DNA from: Pigoraptor vietnamica
Lineage: Eukaryota > Opisthokonta > Filasterea
Reading direction: 5' to 3'
Assembly: GCA_943704525.1 (NCBI GenBank)
Contig: CALSCQ010000727.1
Span: forward strand, 1 to 20,841
DNA: 20,841 nucleotides
Part shown: piece after piece, positions 1 to 8,179 of the stretch
Layout: every line of letters begins with the position of its first letter
How positions within the stretch are numbered: position 1 is the first letter of the stretch
Made by a program: the position numbers and the translations under genes
The notes under the pieces: model-generated
Told to the model about the DNA's origin: nothing
The model's database searches: none
The model's input: only the letters and a program-made list of their open reading frames with translations

Positions 1-10
1 GGGGGGGGGG
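1..10. repeat. G homopolymer at window edge
   Basis: Ten consecutive G bases open the window. This may be a real homopolymer or an artefact of a contig or read end. The intron of the neighbouring minus-strand gene appears to run into or past it. Confidence 0.6.
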
Positions 11-118
11 TATTCAGTCATGCTGTACATCGACTCGAGTTGTCAAACAGGCCAATTGCGCCACAAGCAAGAGATGCGAAGGTCCACAGACTATACAAGC
101 CACTGCACGCGCACGCAC

Positions 119-441
119 CTGCATGAACCTCAACACGAATTCGTGAAACTTGGCATCGAAGCGTGGCCGCGCGCCCTTCTTTACCTTCGGCTTGTCGTCC
201 ACACTGTACCGTTGATAGGTGAATCAATTGCGCAGTGCATTTACGCATCACAGCGCACGAAAGGGCGAAACGCTCTTCGGAAGCCACGAAAGCAAAACTA
301 TGAGCACGAGCGAAGAAGCACATGCACGCAGACGTTGGACACATCAACTTACACGACATGTTGCCCTTGTGCGATTTCACTCTCAAGCTCGATGGCGCGC
401 AACGTCGCCTTCGAGCGCGACCATTTCCCCAGGTTCGGCAT
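119..441 (-). CDS. Unrecognised protein, 5' end of gene (two exons, continues off left edge)
   Basis: Two exons join in frame on the minus strand: 441-353 and 203-119, separated by a 149-bp intron with a strong GTAAGT donor and a TACAG acceptor. The second exon ends at a GTGCGT donor, and the next exon is not visible. The start is the ATG at 441-439; an in-frame TAG lies 34 nt upstream (477-475), so this is the first ATG of the frame. The visible 58 residues are hydrophilic and basic: MPNLGKWSRSK at the start, a possible helix rich in Glu/Ile, then a Lys/Arg stretch (KPKVKKGARPRF) followed by FHEFVLRFMQ. I do not recognise the family. It is divergent from the NMNAT gene, sharing about 510 bp of upstream DNA. 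The in-frame splice junction and ordinary amino-acid composition support a real gene, but the evidence is modest. Confidence 0.5.
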
Positions 442-950
442 TCTCCGTCGATGCCCACCCCGTCGGGGTGCACACTAAGCGCCCGTCAGCAGGCGGCGCG
501 TGCGAATCGTACAGCACAAAAGCGAATCCCCCCTCCCGGAATACGATTTAGAGTGCGGAAATGCGACGCCACCCAATAAGGGGTCAAACATGCGCACACA
601 GTGCGCTTGAAGCTGGTATGAAAGGATCAGAGGAGCGCTCTGCTGCGTGTGAGAGCGCTTGAGGTGTGACGATATGAGGGCTCAAGGGACCAAAAAGCTC
701 TTCTTTGTGCGAAGATGCTCTTCAGTGTGCGTGCCAATGCCTGAAATCCACTTGGCAACCGCACTCGCTTGTCATTTATGGTCATTGCGGCCAAGAGAAT
801 CTTTATATGGGTGTCTGGACAATGCTTTGCGTACGGACTCGGCCGCCGGCGGAGATGGCACTCGCGGCCGCGCCGTTAACTCGAACTCGCGAGAGTTCTT
901 TGCTTTACGCTTTCTTGCTCTTGTGTTGAATTGTGTGGTGGGAGAAGACG
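442..950. promoter_or_regulatory. Shared upstream region of the left gene and NMNAT
   Basis: About 510 bp separate two divergent start codons. I see a CCAAT-like core (CCCAATAAGG, near 572-581) and a TATA-like CTTTATATGG near 801-810 on the NMNAT side, roughly 145 bp before its ATG. No coding exon is supported here: open frames through this stretch have no family resemblance and run across known NMNAT introns. The assignment as a promoter rests on position only. Confidence 0.4.
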
Positions 951-2398
951 ATGGCGTCTGCGCTTCCCTTGGGCACCCGCGTGGTGCTGATTGCGTGCGG
1001 CTCGTTCAACCCGCCCACCAACATGCACCTGCGGATGTTCGGTGGGTACTGAGGCCCTTGCACACTCTTAAATGCAGAGCCGCAATCTCCGTTTGCAGGC
1101 ATGGTCGTGGACTGTGCTCGCGACTCCTCACGAAATTGAAATTGCGCCGCAGAGCTTGCCAAGACGAGCCTTCAGCGCAAGGGCGCACAAGTGCTTGCGG
1201 GCATACTTTCCCCCGTGAACGACCTCTACAAAAAGAAGGCGAGTCAACATATGCAACCCTTAACCATTGCTCGATGACTGTGTCTCTGGATAATGAGAGT
1301 CAATATATGACCCTCACAACAACTGCTCGCGGACCGTGTCTCTGATAATGTAATTCTGAACGCATCTACGCAGGGCCTCCTTCCCATCGCGCATCGCGTC
1401 GCCATGTGTCGCGCTGCCGTGCCGCCAAACGGGTGGTTGCGAGTGGACGAGTGGGAAGCCACGCAGGAGGTGTGGCAGAGGACAGTGCAGGTGCTGCGGC
1501 GTACGTCGGACGTTGTCAACAGCGAATTTTACAACGGCGTTGGTAAGCAAACGTGTGGTCACGCGGGTGCGTATGTGCGCGTGTGCGTGAGTACGCGCAT
1601 GAAATGCTAATGCACGCATGTCCTTATACTCAGACAAAGTGCAAGTTAAACTGCTGTGTGGGGCGGATCTGATCGATACGTTCAAGATACCCGGGCTCTG
1701 GGCAGACGCCGATGTATGTTTCTTTGTTGCACATTGCGCTTTAGCAAGCCCACTGCCAATCGGCTGTTATGTGTGCCTCACTGAATGCGACCCCTTTCTT
1801 TATGCAACCCAGCTCAAGGAAATTTTGAGCGACTTTGGAATTGTGTGCATCACGAGGGATGGGCACGATGTCGCCGAGATGCTCAGGACCATACCCATTC
1901 TAGCCGGCGCCGAGGTGCGTATGTGCGCATGCTGCTTCTATCCACGTCTTGGAGTTTTTACGAATGTGTATGTGCGTGGAAGCGCGTGTAAATTGTCGTG
2001 CGGTTGCACGCGCCATTGCGAGTGCGTGGGAGTGTGTGAGCAGGTGACTTGGCATGGCCACTGTTGGAATATCGCGAGGTACTCGCAACTTAACGGTTCG
2101 TGTAACTTTGGTAGCCGCACGTGGACGTCGTCACGGAATTCATGCCCAACAAGATCAGCTCGACGGAATTACGGTGCGTGTTCTTTGGGAGAGGAAGGCT
2201 GTGCTGCACAAAGGCCGCGAGGCATTCTGTCGCACATGCGACGTGCTCGTATGCGGAAAGAATGAGAGTAGGGAAAAGCTTACGCTTGTTCATTCAACCT
2301 ACTGCAGGGCCGCCATCAAGCGGGGAGACACGATACGCTATCTAACGCCCCATCCCGTGATCGACTACATTGACGCGCAGCGGTTGTACTTGGAGTAA
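951..2398 (+). CDS. NMNAT: Nicotinamide mononucleotide adenylyltransferase (NAD+ synthesis)
   Basis: Transfers AMP from ATP to NMN (or NaMN) to make NAD+ or its acid form. Seven exons splice in frame: 951-1041, 1153-1238, 1374-1542, 1634-1713, 1813-1914, 2115-2173, 2308-2398, giving 225 residues, compact for the family. The nucleotidyltransferase signature GSFNPPTNMHLRMFE (residues 17-31, exons 1-2) includes the catalytic HxGH-equivalent Asn-Met-His. SPVNDLYKKK and HRVAMC follow, then WLRVDEWEATQE, a family hallmark. LLCGADLIDTF precedes the ISSTELR motif (190-196), which contacts ATP phosphates, and the end has RYLTPHPVIDYI. Intron 2 (1239-1373) is GC-AG: no in-frame GT donor keeps the conserved KKKGLLPIAHRV junction. 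The start is supported because the catalytic motif begins at residue 17. The product cannot be assigned to a nuclear, Golgi or mitochondrial isoform. I see no clear targeting signal. Confidence 0.95.
1239..1373 (+). other. GC-AG intron 2 of the NMNAT gene
   Basis: The donor reads AAG|GCGAGT and the acceptor CGCAG|GGC. The conserved protein on both sides fixes the phase. The nearest GT (1243) would leave a one-base overhang with no compatible acceptor. This is one of two GC donors in the window. Confidence 0.8.
1268..1350 (+). repeat. Imperfect tandem repeat inside NMNAT intron 2
   Basis: Two copies of a roughly 28-base unit lie at 1268-1295 and 1324-1350, about 56 bp apart. Both read TGCTCG, then a variable GAC/GACC, then TGTCTCT and GATAATG. 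The copies fill much of the 135-bp GC-AG intron. Confidence 0.7.
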
Positions 2399-2435
2399 AT
2401 TCGCCATGTCAACTCACAGCGCCGAAGGCTGTGTG

Positions 2436-2500
2436 CGTTTGTGTGTGTGTGTGTGTGGGTGGGTGGGTGGGTGTGGGTGTGTGTGGGTGTGTGTGCACGC
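2436..2500 (+). repeat. TG-repeat with perfect (GGGT)4 G-quadruplex motif
   Basis: A run of TG dinucleotides from about 2436 passes into four exact GGGT units (2457-2472) followed by GTGGG, more TG and another TGGG. This is a classic parallel G-quadruplex-forming pattern with single-T loops, on the sense strand 59 nt after the NMNAT stop codon. Confidence 0.85.
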
Positions 2501-3021
2501 GCGTCGCCTGTGTGCCTGTGGCGAGAGGTGTGCGTCTGCATGCAAATTCGATGCGTGGGAGGTCACTGTTACCCTAACATTGTGCGCTGCTCATTGCGAT
2601 TAATTCGAACAAAGAAAGAGTGACACGAGAGAGGCACGAGGATTCTGCATCAGCAAAATGGATTCGTCAGCGTGCGGTGGGTATCAAGCCGCAACACATC
2701 GGAGCGACCAAGCAGATTAACACGAACGTTTGGGCAAAATTGAAGAGAGCGACACGTGCCGCATACGATCTCCAACATCGCCAACAAACACACACGTCAA
2801 AATGCCCGCCGCATACAACGACGCGTGACATGCTCTCAACGCGCGCGCCGCAACTCAGCAGTATCCATCCGATTGCTCATCACGCGCAGAAAGAATTAAG
2901 AAAAACAGCTCACCGCCCCATTGTGCGGGGCTCGCTGCTTAGTCTTTTGTTATCACGCCGGAAACGCGACGCACACACGCTAGTGCGCGACGTGCGCGGT
3001 CCGATCAGATAAGATCATGTG

Positions 3022-3030
3022 TATAAAGTG
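3022..3030 (+). promoter_or_regulatory. TATA-like element TATAAAGTG upstream of the CFP1-like gene
   Basis: TATAAAGTG sits 163 bp before the ATG at 3193. The same nine bases occur in the matching orientation upstream of the bZIP gene (14674-14666, minus strand). The transcript start is not known. Confidence 0.4.
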
Positions 3031-3192
3031 AAACTGAGATGGAGAACGTGCGGTGATAAGAAGCTTACAGCTGCTGGCATCGGATTTGTTTTTACGATGT
3101 ATCGTAAAATTGGTGTTACTACTACCAGCCAGAGTGCTCGTAAAACGGCGCGAAACATGCCCTGTCGAGTTTGAGGACAACGGGCTCAAACC

Positions 3193-5685
3193 ATGGCCGA
3201 CGGTGACTCTTCCGCGTACTTGCCGCTTCGCAAGCGCATGCTTCTCAGTTCGGTCCCCAGCGACGGACCAAGCGCACCAGTCGAACCCTTGGTTGCTGTG
3301 CACGATGCCACACAGGCCGCTCTCGGGCAAGCGCCGCAGAGCCTCCCCGCAAAGACAGCGCCATTGGACGAGGTGGGTGGGCTCGGGTGTGCAATGGCGG
3401 AACGGAATGGATGGGAAGAACACTTCCCGATCTGAGATGATGCTCAGCATGATGACGCACGGCAGGACTCTGAGGGAATGATCGATGTCACGTCAGTGTC
3501 CGCAACCGCTGTGCCCTCGTCGCCATCAACGCAGCCGCATAAGCATGCAGACGGTTGGTCCCGATACGCTCGCTTGTGTGAATTTTCATCGCGTGTGCGT
3601 GTGTGTGAGCGTGTGATTTGTTGTTCTGCGCGCTGTGCGTGTGCACATACTTGTGCCTGAAGTCGTGTACAGCCGCCGCCATAGCACCGACGTCCAGAAC
3701 AGCTGCCGAGGGGGATGAGCCGGAAGAGGTGTACTGCATCTGCCGCACCAACCGCGAGGGCTTCATGATCCAGTGCGACGCGTGTACCGAGTGGTTTCAC
3801 GGCAAGTGCATCGGGCTGCTCAAGAGGGACTCGCAACTCATCGAGAATTTCTACTGCGAGGCCTGCATTGGTGCGTTGTTTGGGTGTATGGGTTATGTGC
3901 GTGCGCGCGTGTGTGCGTATGCCATGCGCGTGCGTGCTTGTTTGCGTGTGCGAGTGTGCCTGCGTTGCTCACTGCATATTGTTTTGGGGCGGATGTTCCT
4001 GTCAACGTCACTTCTCCCACACCATCTCACGCCAGTTGTGGTGCAGCGCAAGACCCCTCGCGGTCGATTGTGTACAAGACGGGCGCCGAAGGACCTCCGC
4101 AGGTGTGCGTTTGCACCATCGCACCCGTCCATCCTCACACACAATGACTTATCTTGCGCTCCACGCGCAGAAGCGCCCTCGTGTGCAGCAGTGCCACCGC
4201 CCGAGTTGCGGGAACCTGCTTCCTGCACCGGCCAACCGCAAGAAACGGACGTCAAAGGTTTGCGCCTGCGCCCGGTCTTTACAATTTTATTAACGCATGC
4301 ATCTGTGCGCTGTAAAACGACACACTCGCGACCTATTCATACTTATGCGACGCATGCATGCCCGGCATGTCATTTCGTCTCATTTCGTGTGCCTTTTCCA
4401 CGGCAGTACTGTTCCCGCGAGTGCGGCCTCATGTTGGCGCGCAGTCGTCTCGACCTCCTCGTGGGGGATTTGTGCGGTTCTTCGTCGGCGGGCGACGTTG
4501 CCTCCATCAAAACGGAGCTCTCGGGAGAAGGCGGAGGGCTCATGCCGGCGCCCGGTACTGCTCAGTGGCTAGCGCATACCATGTCGTCGCGTGCGAACGA
4601 AATGGACGCCGCGCAACTCTCGGAACTGTCGGCCCGCCGTGCGGCGGCCGAAGCGGCGATTGTCGAAGCCGAAGAGGCTTTGCAGCGTGTGCTCGAGAAC
4701 GTCGCGGCTGCCGCCACCTTGCCCCCCTCAACGGACGGGAAAGACGCGGACTCATCGGCAGACGCGCGCGTGTCGTGTGTGCTGTGCACCGAGTCGTTGT
4801 CGATGGGGCAGTACGGGCGTCACGTGGACAAGTGCGTGTTTAAGGTGTGTGGGTCGTAACGTAATACGCAAAGACTCTGTTAGCATTATCCGACGCGTGT
4901 TGTGGGCCCCACTTATATCGGGCATACGGCGCGCTTGGTGTGTGTTTTACGGAATTAAGTCGGTCGAAATAGAGTTAGGCTGAACTGACAGGCCCCTTCG
5001 TGCCTTGCATTACAGGGCTTTGCACCAGTGTCGTTCTCTGTTTTGGGCGGTTTCCCGCGCTTCCACCGCGTGCACGAATTCATGTGCGACGTCCGCGACC
5101 CTGCGAGCGGCGCCATCTGTGCCAAGCCGCGCACGATATGTTGGGCTCACAACAAAGAACAGCCGTGGCTGAACAATGCCGTCGTCAAGGTTGGCAGTCT
5201 TTTTGTGTGCACGCGTGTCGTGGGTGGTGTGCGCGTCTCGCTGCGCAGAGTTCATAGTCGTCGACTGTTGCCTGGTGGCGCCATGTATTCAAACCAAATT
5301 GCTCTGCAGAGGGGACTGAAGAATGCGCCCTGTGGGTTTCGCGAAGAGGACGGCAGCGTGTGCACCCGCTCCAAGTGCGTAAGCCACTATGAGTGGGAGT
5401 TGACTTCTCGCATCCTCGCCGAGTACGAGTTGTTTGACAAGGTATGTGTGGGCACGTTGTGTGCGTGTGTGCGTGTGTATATATGGACGACTCATTGCGT
5501 GTGTGCACGCGTGTGTCCGTTTGCGTGCTTGTCTGGATGACTCATTGCGTGTGTGCATCCTCTCGAAGTACTGTACCCTTGAGCGAATTCTTCGCGAGGC
5601 CGAACTATTGTACACGCGAATGGAGCGGCGCGCGCACACCACACTCGCGACGCTGCTCAACCAAACGACCGCCGTCTCTCAATAG
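3193..5685 (+). CDS. CFP1: CFP1/Spp1-type PHD-finger subunit of the Set1/COMPASS H3K4 methylase
   Basis: Nine exons join in frame: 3193-3372, 3448-3553, 3673-3870, 4047-4102, 4171-4257, 4407-4844, 5016-5189, 5310-5441, 5569-5685, giving 495 residues. A PHD finger at 115-161 has all eight C4HC3 ligands (C117, C119, C130, C133, H138, C141, C157, C160) and the Trp (W136) expected of an H3K4me3 reader. The C-terminal part matches the CpG-binding-protein C-terminal domain of CFP1: QQCHRPSCGN (186-195), YCSRECG (210-216), a helical stretch, a CVLC...HVDKC pair, CDVRDP, CAKP...CWAHN and a Cys-rich CGF...CTRSKC near the end. No CXXC DNA-binding finger lies between PHD and C-terminal domain, so the architecture resembles yeast Spp1. 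Donors of introns 2 and 7 are GTTGGT and GTTGGC; the last acceptor is the weak CGAAG. The first 95 residues are low-complexity. The product should act in the nucleus. Confidence 0.92.
5489..5557 (+). repeat. Direct repeat in last intron of the CFP1-like gene
   Basis: Nineteen identical bases, GACTCATTGCGTGTGTGCA, occur at 5489-5507 and 5539-5557, exactly 50 bp apart, within a TG-rich intron. The copies are preceded by TGGA and one variable base. Confidence 0.85.
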
Positions 5686-5996
5686 ACCAGCATCGTTGGT
5701 AACACATGGCAGCACTACTTTGGTGGAAAGCGCGAACACATGACCGCCCATTGCGTGGCTTATACTTCGATGCATTTTCTTAGCCACAAAGCCGGCAGGA
5801 GTGCGCGTCCAGAGCGACACCCACCGGACAATTGACAACGCTCGACATTGCAAACGCTCACACAAAGAGGCGTCGAAACAGAAAAACTTAGGAGAAAGGA
5901 AAACACGCAACAATTCTACAATCGAAATGAACGCGACATCGACCCAAAACGCGCACGCGCGACACAATAGCCAGCAAACACGGCAGCGACGCAGAT
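5686..5996. other. Convergent intergenic region, CFP1-like / sterol desaturase
   Basis: These 311 bp separate two convergent stop codons and must hold both 3' ends. I see no AATAAA on either strand and no coding content. Confidence 0.5.
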
Positions 5997-7013
5997 TTAC
6001 GACGCCGACGCCATCTTGCCACGCGAGCGCAACTCGCGCTTTGGAGAATCGATCCCCGCGGGCACATCCGCAGCCGTCGTCCCCTTCGCAGCCATGCGCG
6101 CACTGCGCCGGGGTGTCGAGGGCGTGCCGTTCTCTCCGACGTGGCCATCCGTGCCGTTCACGTGACCGTTGGTGGCGCCGTCGTGCGACTTGGCCTTCGC
6201 GTCAGCCTCGCGCACGTCGTGGATGGGACCGTGCCCCTCGAGCGACGAAGGGTGGCGGTACGACCCGCAGAGGCGGTCCCAGAGGGTGAAGAACTGTCCG
6301 TAGTTGTAACGGAAGAAGAGGTGGTGGTCGGTGTGGTGCGCGGCGCCGTTGATCATGTCCTCGACGAGCTTCGGTACGCGGTAGTCGCCGTCGTGGATCG
6401 AGATGGTCCAAAAGTTGACAAAGACGAAGAGGCCGAGGTAGGTGAGCTTGTGAAGCGGGAAGAGAAAGACGAAAATGTGGTAGGGGGAGCTCTGGAGGAA
6501 CCCGTCGAGCCAGTGGAAGGCGTGGCTGGCGAACGGCGAGGGGACGAGCCACTTGTGATGGGGCTTGTGCACGGCGCCGTAGATGAGCGGGTGATGCAGC
6601 CACCGATGGATCCAGTAGATGCACATGTCGGTGAAGAAGAGGAAGAAGAAGAAGCTGAAGACGAGGTAGGGGACGCCGTACTCGTCGACGTTGTCGTACA
6701 GGCGGCTATACCCGCGCAGCTCGGCGAGGAAGAGCGCAATCGTCGGCAGGCTCATCATCGGAATCGAACGGCACGTGTAGGCAATCTCGAGCGCGATTTG
6801 GTTCTCGAGGAACTTCTTGTGTCGCATGAGGCTCTTGTCGAAGATAAAGACATAGCTCAGAGTCGCAAAGAAGAGGTACAGCGCGTACCCGCCGAGGTTC
6901 GTGACGACGAAAAGCGTCAGGATTTGTCGTCCCCAGTAGTCTTCCGGCCACGACTCCGGGTAGACGTACGGCGTGAGAAGCTGCTCGTCCGCAGCGTGCA
7001 CAATGAGGTCCAT
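5997..7013 (-). CDS. SC5D: Sterol C5-desaturase (lathosterol oxidase), intronless
   Basis: Introduces the C5-C6 double bond in sterol synthesis, using a di-iron centre in the ER membrane. A single uninterrupted frame gives 338 residues. All three histidine boxes of the fatty acid hydroxylase/sterol desaturase superfamily are present: H136xxxHH141 (HRWLHH), H149xxHH153 (HKPHH) and H226HxxHH231 (HHTDHH). Further SC5D signatures are TPYVYPESWPEDY (14-26), ELRGYSRLYD, PFASHAFHWLDGFLQS, WTISIHDGD and YNYGQFFTLWDR. Hydrophobic segments near 31-58 and 114-135 look membrane-spanning. The ATG at 7013 is chosen over one 31 codons upstream because the family starts close to MDL and the YVYP motif. About 65 residues after the catalytic domain form a basic, low-complexity tail absent from the core family. 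It is the only gene here without introns. Two CCAAT boxes lie upstream on its strand. Confidence 0.96.
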   Translation of the reverse strand: MDLIVHAADEQLLTPYVYPESWPEDYWGRQILTLFVVTNLGGYALYLFFATLSYVFIFDKSLMRHKKFLENQIALEIAYTCRSIPMMSLPTIALFLAELRGYSRLYDNVDEYGVPYLVFSFFFFLFFTDMCIYWIHRWLHHPLIYGAVHKPHHKWLVPSPFASHAFHWLDGFLQSSPYHIFVFLFPLHKLTYLGLFVFVNFWTISIHDGDYRVPKLVEDMINGAAHHTDHHLFFRYNYGQFFTLWDRLCGSYRHPSSLEGHGPIHDVREADAKAKSHDGATNGHVNGTDGHVGENGTPSTPRRSARMAAKGTTAADVPAGIDSPKRELRSRGKMASAS

Positions 7014-7251
7014 CTCAATTCCCCAAACGAAATTCGAAAATGAGATGCGCCCAACACTGCCTAAGCGGCGAATGGTGCCAGCGATCCCCAGGGGCGAAAA
7101 TGGCACTCAACTGAGCACACAAAAATTGCAAGACACTGCAGAAGTCGCCGCGAGTGTGGTGTCTTTGTGTGTATTCGTGGACGTGCGGGAATCCTTTTTG
7201 ACGACTGTGTCGTGTGCGTGTGCTGTGAGCGCGGCTGGCACGTGTGGTGTG

Positions 7252-7288
7252 ATTGGTTGGTCCAAGTCACCAGCTGGCTGCTGATTGG
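7252..7288 (-). promoter_or_regulatory. Pair of CCAAT boxes upstream of the sterol desaturase
   Basis: CCAAT occurs on the minus strand at 7256-7252 and 7288-7284, both within CCAATCA. They are 32 bp apart, about three helical turns, and 240-275 bp before the desaturase ATG. This fits NF-Y sites, but the assignment is by motif only. Confidence 0.4.
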
Positions 7289-7379
7289 ATGGGCCATCGC
7301 AGCCGGGACTATTAATTTGAAGTCGGTGAAAAATGTGTTGGACGACTTCAGGCGGGAACTGAGAGCCCGGCGCGAGGTG

Positions 7380-7406
7380 GCCGAGCCGGGCCGGCGCCGG
7401 CTCGGC
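7380..7406. repeat. Perfect GC inverted repeat
   Basis: GCCGAGCCGG (7380-7389) and CCGGCTCGGC (7397-7406) are exact inverted copies around a seven-base GCCGGCG spacer. Single strands or transcripts could fold into a very stable hairpin. Confidence 0.85.
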
Positions 7407-7530
7407 GGTGTTCGCCGGAGACTTTCAATTTGGTACATGTGTCAAGAAATTGGACCCTCCGGCGGATGCAATGCTTGGGGGAAGTGCAGGAACCGTTGGT
7501 GCATCGCCGCCCCGGCGGCCGGCAGTACAG

Positions 7531-7548
7531 CCGGCCGGCCGGCCGGCC
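7531..7548. repeat. CCGG tetranucleotide repeat
   Basis: Eighteen bases consist of four and a half CCGG units. They lie in a GC-rich island that also holds CCGGCGGCCGG just upstream. Confidence 0.9.
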
Positions 7549-7979
7549 GAGTCCGGCAGCAGCACGCCGCAGTTTTGAATACTGGCGGTTGTGCTCCCGG
7601 CTGGACCGTCTTGCAGATCCGGGGCGTCCACGCGTAGTTGGCCCGGCCGTTCCGGCAGCTGACCCACAGGGACAACAGTTTTGTAAACCGGGCTTTGACC
7701 GCCGGCCCAGTCGCGCAAGCAACGTCACAGTGACGGCACTGACGTGTCTCTCCCGAGACTGTTGAATGTCCACCAAAAAGTATCAAAATTGCGAAGGCGT
7801 TTCAATATAATCTGCCCGACGGACCCACCCCGTTTGCCACTAATGTCGAAATGCCATTTGGCGGGCACATACCACAGCGTGACCTGGAAAGTGTTTCACT
7901 TGGCGCAGAGGTACATCGCACTTTTTGCGACGACACATCCACGCGAAATCCACCTGTAGATTTTCTCTGTGAGAGAAAC

Positions 7980-7993
7980 GTTTGCTGAGCAAC
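7980..7993 (+). promoter_or_regulatory. X-box-like element upstream of the DNAAF8-like gene
   Basis: GTTTGCTGAGCAAC contains a perfect TTGCT/AGCAA inverted repeat and a perfect right half-site (AGCAAC) of the RFX X-box. The left half has one mismatch to the RYYNYY consensus. It is 187 bp before the ATG of a gene likely to be ciliary, which makes an RFX site plausible but unproven. Confidence 0.35.
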
Positions 7994-8179
7994 ACTCTCC
8001 CGCACTCCTTGTGTGTGAACAGTTGGGCCATACACAGTCGCACACACAGTCGCTGTTGAGAGTATTTCGCGCCAGAAAACACGTCTGACGACGGTGCGCA
8101 TCAAGCCGCTTGAATCGGAATGACTGTGGCCGTGAGCGTTCGTTGAGCGAGCCCCCTTAGCGGGCTGCAAGGCCGCACG

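Larger units (their letters stand above)
2399..3192. other. Intergenic region between NMNAT and the CFP1-like gene
   Basis: This 794-bp stretch holds the NMNAT 3' flank with a TG/GGGT repeat, then sequence without recognisable coding content, then the presumed promoter of the CFP1-like gene with a GATAAG core (3009-3014) and a TATA-like element. A 130-codon open frame at 2620-3012 has biased composition and resembles no protein I know. Confidence 0.6.
7014..8179. promoter_or_regulatory. Shared upstream region of the sterol desaturase and DNAAF8-like genes
   Basis: This 1166-bp divergent intergenic region is the largest in the window. On the desaturase side it has two inverted CCAAT boxes and CACGTG at 7239-7244. 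The centre (about 7360-7720) is very GC-rich with palindromes. The DNAAF8 side is less GC-rich and holds an X-box-like palindrome. Open frames in the GC-rich centre overlap in several frames on both strands, with no recognisable protein. Confidence 0.5.

Noticed and set aside
659-1345. 228-codon + strand frame
   Set aside because: It runs through NMNAT exon 1 in a different frame and across two introns; the NMNAT frame carries the conserved motifs.
2620-3012. 130-codon + strand frame between NMNAT and CFP1-like genes
   Set aside because: Composition is His/Arg/Thr-rich with no recognisable motif, no supported splice partners, and it lies in a probable promoter region.
6141-7043. 300-codon open frame on the + strand
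   Set aside because: It is antisense to the sterol desaturase and consists of Val/Glu/Asp-rich sequence produced by the complementary codon bias; no family resemblance.
7360-7780. Possible transposon or MITE
   Set aside because: I found hairpins but no terminal inverted repeats with target-site duplications and no transposase-like coding sequence.
7348-7786. Several overlapping frames in the GC-rich island
   Set aside because: Open in many frames on both strands because stop codons are rare in GC-rich DNA; no motif or splice logic supports any of them.
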